Shown piece after piece: positions 1-11,925 of a DNA stretch of 64,000 nt; position 1 is the stretch's first letter; every line of letters starts with the position of its first letter. The position numbers and the translations under genes were made by a program. Location of the stretch: contig OY829657.1 of the NCBI GenBank assembly GCA_963691815.1, positions 18,369,853-18,433,852 on the forward strand, written 5' to 3'. The notes under the pieces are model-generated. The model saw nothing but the letters and a program-made list of their open reading frames with translations. It ran no database searches and had not been told where the DNA came from. Source of the DNA: Echiichthys vipera (taxonomy: Eukaryota; Chordata; Actinopteri; Perciformes; Trachinidae).

Positions 1-2406
1 GGGTAAAGAGACATCAGCAAGACTTGAGAGAGAATACATTAATAGCATTGGGGAAATCTGGATGGTTTGTTTGCGTGATTCCGTTTTCTGGTGCTGTCAA
101 AACTGCACACTTTCAGTACATGGACTCTCTCTCTCTGTGCTGAAATCAGACAGAGAGAGAAAGAGAGTGAGGCGTTCAGAGAGAATTTACAGCAGTAAAT
201 TCACACTGGATTCTTTCATGATGTCCAACGCAAACTTTACGTATCAAACTTTGCTTATGCTTATACTGCAGTAAAACACACTGAGTAAACAAGGGAAAGA
301 GAGATTCAGTAATCAGATGGAGAGAATATGTGTGCACCGTTGTGGGCGTGGGTGGATAAGAGAGAGACAGAGACAGTGCTCAGAGTAAAGAGGAGTCATA
401 GAAAAGTTCTTCCGCCAGCCTCTTGGCCATGGTACAGTGCAGATCCAGAGGGCAACTGTATTCATGAGAGTCTTGCGTTACACAGTATTCTGGACAGTGG
501 TACGAGTCTTATTTTTCTTAAAATCTATACCCGATTACCCTTGTATCCATGTACCAAGAAATGCAGACAGAGGTCTGTCTCATTGAGGCCCCTTGCCAAT
601 TCAAGCCATTTATGACTATGTTGGAAGATGCTGGATCTGAACCAGCTGCTTGATTTTGGTTTATCATTTTGGTTGTATGGGCAAAAATGCTGTGCTGTTC
701 TCATGGTAAACATTGATGCAAAAAATATGTGGACATACCTCGATTCCAGCGGATTCCGCCTGTGGAGCCTGATTGGACTGCCAATCTCACAGTCCAAAAA
801 TCGCAAAATGTTCAAAATGCGCAAAATGCGGTTATGAAACAATGGATTATTCCATTGTGGCTCTGGGGGTGCTGAATGTCTGATTGTACATATAGCTGCT
901 CAGTTTCTCCCAATAAAACATGATACATAGCCTATTTGGGTATAAATATAAGCCTATTAATAAATACTGTTGCTAAAAATGTGACAATAACCCCTGTGCT
1001 TTTAATCTATCTCCTTGGTGTGCAGGACTAACCCCCTCCCCCTCGTAGACTAAATTGTACTATCCAGGACCCAGCACCGTCAGAGCGCAAAAACGTGGCT
1101 GGGCTTTAAATCTATCTGGGCGCCAGAAATACAACAGTTTGCTACTGTTTACTCATCAGCATAATTTAATTAGAATATTTGCCCATTTGTTGTTTTTCAT
1201 TAAAGACGTTCAATCCGACACAGTCTGACACAGTGCGGAAGAACACTAGCTGCAAGTGGAGTGTCTTGGATGCATATCGCCCCTCGCTTTATTTTTTTGT
1301 GTGTGACCAAACCATAGCACGATAAAAGTGGATAAATTGCACCGGTGTGCATTGTTTGCATCTGCAAATTGTCTTAAAAATACTGTTACTGTTGCTGGAA
1401 ATGCAAAGCACATAGTGTTCAGAGGATTGTTATAGTATGTGTTTTCAATAGCAAAGTAAAGTAAATTAAAAGGATGGTGAAATTCCACTGTGTTGTATCA
1501 ATCAAGGAAAGGCCCTACATAAAACATCCATTCTCTCCATCTGTGTACTCTCCAAACACAGCAATGGTGACTCCATTTTCCCCATCACTGTGCAGTCTCC
1601 CCTTTGACCTACCTCCCCTGGCTACTTGCCCTGAGTGAGCACAGTGTGTCCACAGCACAGAGGTCATGACTATCTGCCACATATCTCAGCATCTCTTTTC
1701 ACAATGACCCTCTGTGATAGCAAGGCATGCCTTTCAAAGCAGGAGTCCAAGATATGGTGAAGATTGCTTTTTGAAAACCAGGGTCAAGGGGTGATGGGTT
1801 GAAATTCTCACGCAGGTTAAATTTGGAGGAACCCCTGATCCAACAAAAAACCTCAGACAGATATTGTAGTGTGGATGAGCCAAAGGCTAACACACATGGT
1901 AAGGTAGAAAAACACTTGTATCATAGTTTATTTTGTATCATGTTACCTGAAGGTGGTATATGGATGGAGGCACTTGTAAAAGCTGGACAGTAGAACATTG
2001 AGTAGTAAATCTAGATGTCGCCTACACTTTCAAAAAGGACAAGCCGTGATTTCAGTACATCTTTGAAACAATATAGAACATCAATGCAGCCTAGGCCAGA
2101 ATGCATGTTATCTATTAGCATACTGTTGACGAGTACACAACTATACATTATTTATCAACAATACATTATCTAGAATTACACACGCTGCTCCTGTATGTCC
2201 TTTTGAAATGTCAATCACTAATTGAAACAGATAGGAAACAGTGAGGATATGTAATTGTCATGTGGGTGGTGAAGACTGATAGAACCTGCAGAGAGACGTG
2301 CTCAAATGATAATGGTTATGGGTCCATGACTCAACCACATGATTTGACCAGGCACTTGGAAATAAATGGAATAATCTACTATGCAAGGGACAAAAGCATT
2401 TCATTC

Positions 2407-2920
2407 TACACTGGAGATCAGAATTAGAGAACAAATTATAAATACTTGATCTAGAATTTGATAGAATATATATAGCATGTTTTTTTAATAACCAAGGCAC
2501 TTCAACACAAACCTTTATTTTGTGAAAAAAAAACAGTGAGAAAAATTAAAGAACAGTAACCATTGTGTCAGAAGAAAATATTTAAAAAGGTTGTCTTAGG
2601 GCTATAGGATTCAAAAATGAATAGGAAGTGAAGAGGCCATTGTTTTGGAGGACTTCAGCACATCTGCGCCCACAGGACATCACTAGTTACTGACATTGCT
2701 CTGGTTTGATCTTGGTCCATTCTTCTTTAAGTCACTTCCACAGTTCACTAACTGTAGTGGGTTTCTTTGCCATTACTTTATTGCCAATGCTTTTCCAGAG
2801 ATTCTCTATGAGGTTTAGATCAGCTGTGATTATACCACTGCTGATATATTATCAAATTCTATCAAATTTCTGAGTATTTCAGAAAAAATCAAGTATTAAT
2901 AATTTTGGATTTCCAGTGTA
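2407..2920 (-). mobile_element. Internally deleted Tc1/mariner-like transposon
   Basis: The left end reads TACACTGGAGATC and, further in, TACTTGAT. The right end is the inverse (ATCAAGTA, then GGATTTCCAGTGTA), so both ends carry TA-CACTGGA inverted repeats flanked by TA, as expected for the family. Between them the minus strand (about 2640-2822) encodes the C-terminal end of a Tc1 transposase: DLNLIENLWKSIGNKV, then AKKPTTVSELWK, then a stop and LKEEWTKIKPEQCQ, ending with GRRCAEVLQNNG. The frame has in-frame stops, and the DNA-binding and most catalytic parts are missing. It is a dead copy. A full element would be about 1.3-1.6 kb; this one is 514 bp. Confidence 0.85.
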
Positions 2921-3746
2921 TGTAGAGCTATTCTGCAGGGCTGCTTACTGAAGATATAACCAAAGCGCCCCACCTTGATGCAAAACCAGAAAAATCTAAA
3001 GATCCATTACGCTATTGACATTGCATTTGCAGTATTTTTATTTAAATTAAACATGAACAGTATCCAACTGAGGCACCTGCTTACTAACAGCAACAACGCA
3101 ACCAATGCTTAACCAAAGTTACATTATTGTTTATATCATCATAGCCTTTTCATACAACAGGCAAACACGGTTAAACACATTAATCATGTTGTATTTTATA
3201 TGTTTGCCAATTGATGCAGCAAATTAAACTATTGGTAAATTGTTTTGGGGTTTTTTAGTCATGAAAAGGAGGAAAAAAACCACAGTGGATTAACACAAAT
3301 GGGCTCACTTGTAATAATTATGTACAGTAGGTTTAACAGATGAGTTGAGTATTGTATGTCCAGGTGAAAGTAAGTACATCAATATATGTCTACTCCTTGT
3401 AGAAAACAAGTCAATATACAGTACTTTACAGGGATGTAAAAATCATTATCATTATCAAACTCTCATGTGTGATAATAATGAGAGTGAATCTGGATTTGGC
3501 ACCGTGCTGTGTGAAATGGCTTGTGGTAATGCAGCGAGAAGCCCCTGAGAGAGAGTTGCAGGGATCAATCTGAAGGCAAAATACGCTGCACTGTTGCGGC
3601 ATCCCTCCACCCACACACTCACACTGCTCACTCACACGTACGTAATCTAGTCATCTGCTGGAGTATGTGCGCATACAGTATAGGAGTGTATGACCAGTGT
3701 GTGGGTTTCCCACTCAATGGCTCCCATCATTCATTCCTTTCCTTGT

Positions 3747-3759
3747 CCCCCCCCCCCCC
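3747..3759 (+). repeat. Poly-C tract
   Basis: An uninterrupted run of C followed by a T run, in a pyrimidine-rich stretch at about 3730-3835. Confidence 0.9.
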
Positions 3760-5426
3760 TTTTTTTCGTTCATTCTCTCAATCCCTCCCACCTTGTTTTG
3801 ATCCCTTTCTTCTTTTCTATCCCACTCCCTCTTGGTCAAACACAACAAAAAAAAAGCATGCACATGCACCCATCTATCCACCCACACTTGCAGTTGGCAC
3901 GGGTGAGTCCCAGACAAGCACAGCACAGTTTGGTGTGGGGTTATGCACAAAAAAATACAAAGATCGGTGCAGCACTACTGCCTAATGGTGTCTCCATGGC
4001 AACTAAGAGAGCAAGGCCCTGCGATGCGGTGTTAAACAAACACATGATTTTAAACCTTAGTAAAAATTAGCTTTGTGTCGTGGTGGAGGGATGGGGTCGA
4101 TTAAAAAACTGAAATAAGCTCTGTGCACATTTTAACTACATTCAGTATACTTTTGGGTATCATATACTATCAATGCATACCATTAACTATGAACAACTCA
4201 GTTTGTGCTTCCCTTGAAGTAGCTAAAATGTTGTTAAAAGCACCTTTCTGACAGTATCATTTATTCTTTATCATCTCTTCCCCACTCTTTTTTTAAAGAT
4301 ATATGATGTTTACATTGAGAGATATATTTAATTTAAAAGACCTTGCTTATATGATTTCACAATTCCATCAAATGGAAATATTCTGTTGACAACATACACA
4401 CATCATACAATTCTATAAGTATCATGCAAAAAAAAAACAGTCTGACACATGCCATATGTTTTAGGAAACTTTGGGATCTGAACTAGAATTTAAAAGTTGA
4501 ACAAAAGTTTAATGAGCGTTTTTTTGTTATCACGGCTAAAATAGAACTGACCCTCTGAAATCACATTGTTCTCGACAAGAGCAGTCATTTCAGCAAATTC
4601 TCCAAAATGACATACGTTTCATTTCAAGTGACATAGCCCTCTCTCCGTGGCAGTAACTATGACTCCTGCCGGTGAGGAGCAAAGGAGCATGCAGGGCGGC
4701 ATTATAGTGAAGCCCCAGACTGGATGGATGTGTCAATAAAACATCAGTTATTGCTTTGGTAAATTAATTTGCTTTACATTTATTTGAATATGAATTGGCC
4801 AATAGTATCTGCTGCTCCCTTAATTTTGTTCTGTGTTGTAATAATCCATATATACTGAGAAATTTTGCCTTGCCTAGACTCTCTATGAAAATTAATAAAA
4901 ACTTAAAAGTTAGTGAATGCCTTATTATGACCCTTTTTGAAAACAAATAGATGCATCTCTAAGATGTTTTCCTTCAAACAATACAAATATTTAACAGCAA
5001 TAATTATATCTGCATCATCTTTGTATGCATTCTAATACTTTTCACGTACAAAAAGCTCCACATACTAAATAGACATATCTATACTGTGGGTAAAAGTGCT
5101 CCACACACACGCCCATTACACAACAGCACAAGGTGGGAAAGGTGATGTGACAGAACACACAACAGTTTATCATCCTGTGACTTGGTGTATCAGAGGCGTG
5201 AATGTGTATCAACAAACTGCTGGTGGAGGTAAAAGGGAAGCGCATCGCAGCTGCAGCAGTTTATTCAGGTATAACTTTTAAGAAATGGGCCCGAGCAGTG
5301 CTTTCAAGTAGCAAAAGGGTTATTCTGTTTCAGTGCATGAGTCATTTGGCTTTAATGCTTTACCTGTGGCTCAGATGCTGAGCTCTGGCACTGGCTCAAG
5401 CTGCGGTACAACCTATTGACAGCCAG

Positions 5427-5535
5427 TGAGAGAGAGAGAGAGAGAAGCAAAAGGATGAAGCAGAGAGAAAGAAGAAGAAAAGGGCTTGAAAGAGTGCGTT
5501 GGTGAGTGACAGACAAACAGAGAGTGAGAGACGAG
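5427..5535 (+). repeat. GA-rich purine tract
   Basis: A (GA)n core at about 5427-5444 followed by imperfect GAGA/GAAG sequence. The plus strand is almost purely purine for roughly 100 bases. It sits about 130 bp before the large (TG)n array. Confidence 0.8.
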
Positions 5536-5668
5536 GAGAGGGATGCCGAGGCACAAGAAAAGAGAGCTTTCTTCTCTTGTTTTTCTTTTGGGTTCAGTTC
5601 AAGATTCCCCACCGGGAGAGAAGCCTGCTCTGAAGAGGCGACTGAGGCACCCTGCATGTTTGCCTGCA

Positions 5669-5817
<149 letters not shown>

Positions 5818-6849
5818 CACAAGAGAGGGGTTGATGGAGTCAGTTGGACACTGATTGGAGTCAAAACCATTATCTCAGCAGACCATTTGACAGATTTACA
5901 TTGCTCACACAGTCACATACACGTGCAAACAAAAACACATGCTACAAGCTAACACATCTGACATCAGGCTGATTATCTACAGTGAATGGGCCGCCTCATC
6001 CCACTTTGGAACACCTTACTGACCAGTGACTTAATTAATGTAACAAGCCAGGCCACAATCTGTGTGTCCCACAACAGTTTTGCATTCATCCAGAGCTGTG
6101 GGAACATTATTCCTGTGGACTATCCAAATAAATACCCTGCCACAGCTTTCATCCATGTCAGCTGCTGAAACGATGATCCATGACAAATTAAACTCGCCCA
6201 AATTAAGCTGTCAGCCATTTTCCAACTCATTCTCCATTTCATTTAAAAACATTCCTTTGCTGTGAAGTTACTGAGGCTGCATCGCACCAGATTTGTGTCT
6301 CTTTATGTATGTAGCCATTTCTCAGAGGCACGTCACTGTCGTTCCAGTATCTGCTTTCTGTTAGACTGTGATAATATGCTTCCTTAAGCTGTGCAAATCA
6401 ACACAAGTGGCCCGCAAACCATGAAATCGGAGCTCTTCAAACATGATTTGTTACTGTAGCAACGCGAACAGACCTGAATCAACGTCATCCAGGTCTTCAA
6501 AAACCACTTACCTATCTGCAAACGTTCACAGCCCAATGACCTTTTGAAAAACTCTTTCCTTTACTCAAGTTAGCATGTGCAACTCCAGGCCTCCTGCACA
6601 AATTGAATTCATTGCTCCTTGTCATAGTTATTATGGATTGTTCTATTATACTTGTAGATTAGTTTTGCAATATGCTGATGGCAATATTCCATACATGGTC
6701 TCACAGCCACAGATACATGTCAAGAGGCACATAGATGATAGGCTTGTTTCAGCTCATTTGTTTATGGCTGACGGCCGTTTTCATTATTTGTGAGCTTCCG
6801 TTTTTGAATGTATATGACTGTTGCAGTCATAAGCTGTGAATCCATGTGA

Positions 6850-7335
6850 GACTCCAAGAACACTCAAAATAGTTCTTCTTCATCTGTGCGTTCTATAAAG
6901 CGCTGATGCCTCCTTCAGTCTTCATTTGCTTCTTCTGGGAATCACTTGTTTAATCTAAAAGCATGTTGGCAGTGTGCACCAAACAGAAATAGAACAAACA
7001 TGTTCACATTTGGTCACTTTAACTGAAACCTCAACCAAACTAAACCTGACTCACCATGGGCCATGTAACCCACCGAAGGAAAAGCTGTCAAAAAGCTGAG
7101 TCCATTGTTCCAAATATCCAGTGTGAGCTGCCAAGAACGCTCAGAATGGTTCTTCTTCACCTGTGCATTCTTTGAAGCGCTGATGCCTGTGCAATAATAC
7201 CCTAGTATTCATTTGCTTCTTCTAGGAATCACTTGTTTGATTCCAAAGCATGGTCACAGTTCAGCTTGAATCGAAACCGCAACCAAACTAAACATGACTC
7301 ACACACGAGCCATGTAATCAACCTAAGGAAAACGT
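6850..7335 (+). repeat. Diverged tandem duplication, about 240-280 bp unit, two copies
   Basis: Copy 1 (about 6850-7087) and copy 2 (about 7128-7335) share ordered blocks. These are ccaagaac.ctca.aatggttcttcttca-like (6853 and 7131), gcgctgatgcct (6900 and 7177), ttcatttgcttcttct (6921 and 7208), ggaatcacttgttt, and aaccaaactaaac (7033 and 7281). They end in a gactcac...gccatgtaa...aaggaaaa block. The offset changes from 278 to 287 to 248, so indels have accumulated. No coding capacity is seen. Confidence 0.85.
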
Positions 7336-9150
7336 ATCATGTAAGCAATATGTTTGTGCAATCAAATTCAGCTGCCACTCAAGCGTCATTCATCTTGCTT
7401 GGAAGTAAATGTGACATTATTTTCAACAGCTGTGAGACCTGCTTCATCCTGATTCCGTCAGGCCGCTGAGAGGGACAAACCCAGCACAGCAGGTGTCCGA
7501 CAAGACAACCTATAGCCTGTCATTGTCAGCTAAATTTATATTTACTGAACATCTAGATTGCTCAAGTTTGGTGCTTGATTACAAGTGATCAGTACTACGT
7601 GAAGTAAATGTACTGCAGCTTACTAGAGGACAGGGAAGAACTGGTCATTTTAATGTTTGAGGACATACAGTATATGCAGGGCTTGAAATGCACATACACC
7701 AACCTGCAAAATGTGTCCGGTGCTGCATCCAATCCTGGTACCACTGCAAAGGAACTGTTGTAATGATCAGTGCAAAAAGCAATGACAGCATATGTGGTCC
7801 CAGCTTTCATTTTAATTTGAATTAATTAGGAGATATGCTGGAACATGGCTTGAAATCTTTTACCTTTTACACAGTGACACAAGGGTGGTCCTACTACACG
7901 CCTCTAGCCCATTGATTATGTTTCGCTGATGCAACCTCTATGTTTTTTACATTCATGTGAACATAAAGACAGCAAAACAAGCACTTGCATAAAGTGGGAA
8001 GATGCACAGCTATGTGATATAGTACCCTTTGAGATGATGGGGATTTAATGTTCTGACTCAGTGACACTTCCTTTTGGCTGCCTTACACATACTACATAGA
8101 ACCTACAATGCGGGTTACATGTAGGAGGAAGCCCCATTGAAATCAGGGCCTGTAATTCTAATAAATGTGAACCACTTGGGAAGGATGGGTGAGCCACAGC
8201 AACCACTGCAGGCTTGATTATTATTATATCTAAAAGATGTTTGTTGCTGAACTGAAGATCCCTCATTCAATTAATACATGGAGAGCCCTGATTCTTTAGC
8301 TTAGTTGCATTAGTGACACAGTTGTTCAAACATGACAATAATAACGCCAGACACTGTCTATAATTCCTATCAGTTAGGTCCACCTGCACCTGCAAAAAGA
8401 CAGACTACTGGAAGTTAGTATAACAAGCATCTGTTCAAATACCATAGGCTGATAGATGAAGAGCCTCTCAAACCAAGCCTACGCTGTCTGTGGCTGAGCA
8501 ACACACTGTCTGTTAGCAGCTGTGTTGGGAGAGAGAGTCTGCAGTGCAGCAGTGAACATGAACATCCAGAGCATCTCCTCTAACTGGCTGCAGTGGCTCT
8601 TTGCTACATAAAGCAGGCTGATTTACACTGTGGTCGAGAACCTGGGAACCCAGGTCGTAAATCGTCACCTAGTCAGCCCCCCGGTTGCCACTCAATAGCT
8701 AATGAAGAGACGGCACTGTGCTGTAGCAAGTGTTTCCCAAAAGTGAGTGTGTGCTGCTGACGTCACAACCACAGTTGAGGGACGAGAGAGGGTTGATAGT
8801 GTTGAAAGGAAAAAACCCACACGTATACAAACAAACATGACAGTGAAAACATCCTTGCACACACATGCACTTTCCCTTGATTTTAAAAGCGCTTCATTCA
8901 CAAAACATCATACAAGCTGCCCACTCAGAGCTGAACCCTGCACAGAGAGTTTACATTAGACGCATACCGCCGCCCACACACCCGCATGTACGAGCTAATA
9001 CACATGCATAGTGTAGTGTGCGCCCTCAACAATGCTGTCATAGAATCTCCTGGTTACCATCTGTGCTGCACCGCACTCTACACACAGTACGTACACAGGG
9101 TTTCCCTCAAGAAAGAAAAAATGATATTGCTGCACTCCATTATTCCCCAG

Positions 9151-9164
9151 CCCCCCCCCCCCCC
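9151..9164 (+). repeat. Poly-C tract
   Basis: A run of 14 C followed by T3 and an A-rich run. Confidence 0.9.
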
Positions 9165-11484
9165 TTTCCAAAAAAAAAGATACACACTCAGAAAGACTCA
9201 AATAGACAATATAAAAGCTACCACCACTCCCAACACCCAACAATGTGTGAAATGTGCAAATCATAAACAGTAAAAGAGGGTAAACACAGCTAAACCTGCT
9301 TCAATATTTTAAAAGAGCTAATGATTTCAAGTTGCTGCAGTAGATCAGAATTTATTGCAGAGCTCTTAAGCAAATATGATGAGCTCCGAGAGCCCAAGTG
9401 GTCTATTATGAAACACAGATTATGCCATATGTTGACCATGCTCTACGTTGGACATGTTTACGCACAACTTCTGACAAATATCATCTCCTCATTAGAACAT
9501 ATTAACCCCCCTCAGGGGGAAATGAGCAAAAAGATGCTTCTCTGTCACCCACTACATCAAACGCAGAATAAAAACATCAAGTCAGAGAAAGAACTTACCT
9601 GGCACAGAGTCTAAAAGCAGAAGGTATCTAAAAGCACAAGCTTCTCTGACACCCGGAGACAGCAGAACATAACAGAGTCATATGTGATGAAGATGTTGGA
9701 TTACACACTTCCTGAGCTCTTCCCTTCTCTCTTGTCTATCCTATGACTTTTAGCTCACATTTATCCAGCCCCTCTGACGATAGATAAGAGGGGAGCAGCA
9801 AAAGAACAAGGGCTAGAAACGAAAGAAGGGTGGAAAATGACAGTGAGATGCTCAGATCTCCTCCACTAAAACGAGTTGTGAGCGCACCGTGAGGACCATC
9901 CACTGCAGCAGAGCAGAGTAGCGCGCAGCGAAAGAGGGAGAGAGGAGAGGCAGGCAAAACAGGCATTTGCTGCTGCTGGTTCCAACAGCATAGCTGGAGT
10001 AAAAATGTGGGACTGGAATCTGGATTCTGGACTTCTCCTTTACTCAGCGTTTACCTGAACAGATGGAGACTTATAGAGAGAATGGGCGAGAGACGGAGAA
10101 GAGCAACAGAGCAAGAGATAGTGAGAGCTCTTTTTCACATGGCACCAAGCAGACTCTTTCACTATATCAGTGCCATTCCTCTCTAACATGATCTAATAGC
10201 ACATCTATTATTTCCCCCTTCCTTGCTCTATTCTAATTCTACAGCTTCTTCCATGTCCTTATCTACCGTGTCGCTGTGGTTAAACTATTAAACCGACATT
10301 CACATCAAGAGACTTTCCAAACATGTCTTTTTTTTCCTCCAGAATGACGCCATCATTACCACTGACAATTACTGTTTTATTCTTTTCTTTTTTCCATTTC
10401 ATGTGCTGTGTCAGTCAACCATACCCCATACTGCTATATATTTTGAAATTCATGAAAAAAAGGAGGTCATGGTGAATAATGGCACATTGAAGTTACATAA
10501 CTGGCCAAATTATCCACACAAGTATGAATACCAGGCAGCACTTAAGTGATGTGCATATTCAAAGTATGACAAACTTTAAAGGGAATACAATCCAACAATG
10601 TGGCACATTTAGATACTTATCAATCTCTCTTATTGGGCAATTGGGCCACCTGGCTCGAGTGCCTTTTGCTTGCTGCAACAGGGGAGCAGGCTTTTAGTTG
10701 AAGTCCTTCTGCCCCAGCAGGGCTCAAGGTCGCTTGGCAGAGCTGCTTGCCCGCAGTCCAAATCCTTCAGTGATTAACAATAGCAGACAGGAAAGAGCAG
10801 CTGTCAATCCAGATCTATATTCTTGGCCAAGAGAGCCAGGCCAGCTAATCATATGCATTCTCATCCAGGTAGGTCGGGGGGTTTAAGAGCCTGTTAAGAA
10901 ACTTCACCGGAAAGATGGGTCCATGTATCATACTGATATTGTTCCCTGCCACGATGTAGAATTTTCTTTTAACTGTAGTTTTTTCCCCCACTAATTGCTT
11001 ATTTAAAACTTATTCTCACCTAACATATTCACCTCCCTTTACACTAGTATTTTTAAAAACTATCACAGAAATAAATGCATTTTTAATATCAATATTAGTT
11101 TTAGTAAAATCAGTTGTCTTGCTCGGACTACAAACTTGACCTTCATTCTGATGTTCACTACACCCCTATAAAGTTTTGTAATTGCATCTTGTACTGTTAT
11201 TGTGCCGGGAGGGGATTACTTAAACATATGTTTATCTCATTATTAACTAATATGTTTATATGACAGAAAATAAGGAAACTTTCAAAAAGTCGGCAGGCTG
11301 TCTCATCAGTGCTCAAACGCTTCCAGTGTTGTTTAAATAAGGGATGATGCAACGCTGACAGGGCCTTGTCTGAGGGACTTGCTAACTGCTAACCCACCAG
11401 TGGACTAAGCACTAACAAGCTATCAGGGTAAGCTAACCCACCTCAGCCACTCTTTGGTCACAGAAAACAGTCCATCTGTGTTTT

Positions 11485-11526
11485 TTCTTCCCTTGATTTC
11501 ACCTTTTTCTTCCCTTGATTTCACCT
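11485..11526 (+). repeat. Short tandem duplication, about 21-bp unit
   Basis: The block ttcttcccttgatttcacct occurs twice back to back. Confidence 0.85.
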
Positions 11527-11595
11527 CACTCCATGTTAGAACTGGTGATAGAGCCAAACTAGTCCATAGCACTGAGCTATTACTGAATATATGAA

Positions 11596-11925
11596 TCATG
11601 GTAAATGGTAAATGGACTTGTACTTATATAGCGCTTTTCTAGTCTTCTGACTACTCAAGGCTCTTTCACACTACTTGTCACATTCACCCATTCACAAAGA
11701 CATTCACACAGATGGCAGTGGACACCTACATACCATCTAATCCAATCTGACCATTCACACCACATTTACGCAGCCATGCGCAGCATAGGGAACAATAAGG
11801 GGTTCAGTGTCTTGCTTAAGGACACTTCGACATGTGGAACGGGGGAGCTGGGGGATCGAACCACCTCGAATGGAGGACAACCCACTCTTTCACTGAGCTA
11901 CAGCCACCCAGGGGCAGGGTGTGAA
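11596..11925 (+). mobile_element. Dispersed teleost repeat, 'aaatggac...tatatagcgcttttct' family
   Basis: It begins with a duplicated taaatgg and continues with acttgtacttatatagcg and cttttct. After this come the cacattcacccattcaca block, an aggggttcagtgtcttgct-like block, the aaggacacttcgacatgtgg block and the ggggatcgaacca block. I recognise this order from a very common short teleost repeat. A partial second copy of the same 5' part is at 46902-47010, which shows directly that it is dispersed. No ORF of its own. I am not sure of its superfamily. Confidence 0.75.

Noticed and set aside
11850..11875. B-box-like ggggatcgaacca as a tRNA gene or tRNA-derived SINE head
   Set aside because: No A box at the right distance and no cloverleaf. 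It is internal to the dispersed repeat at 11596-11925.
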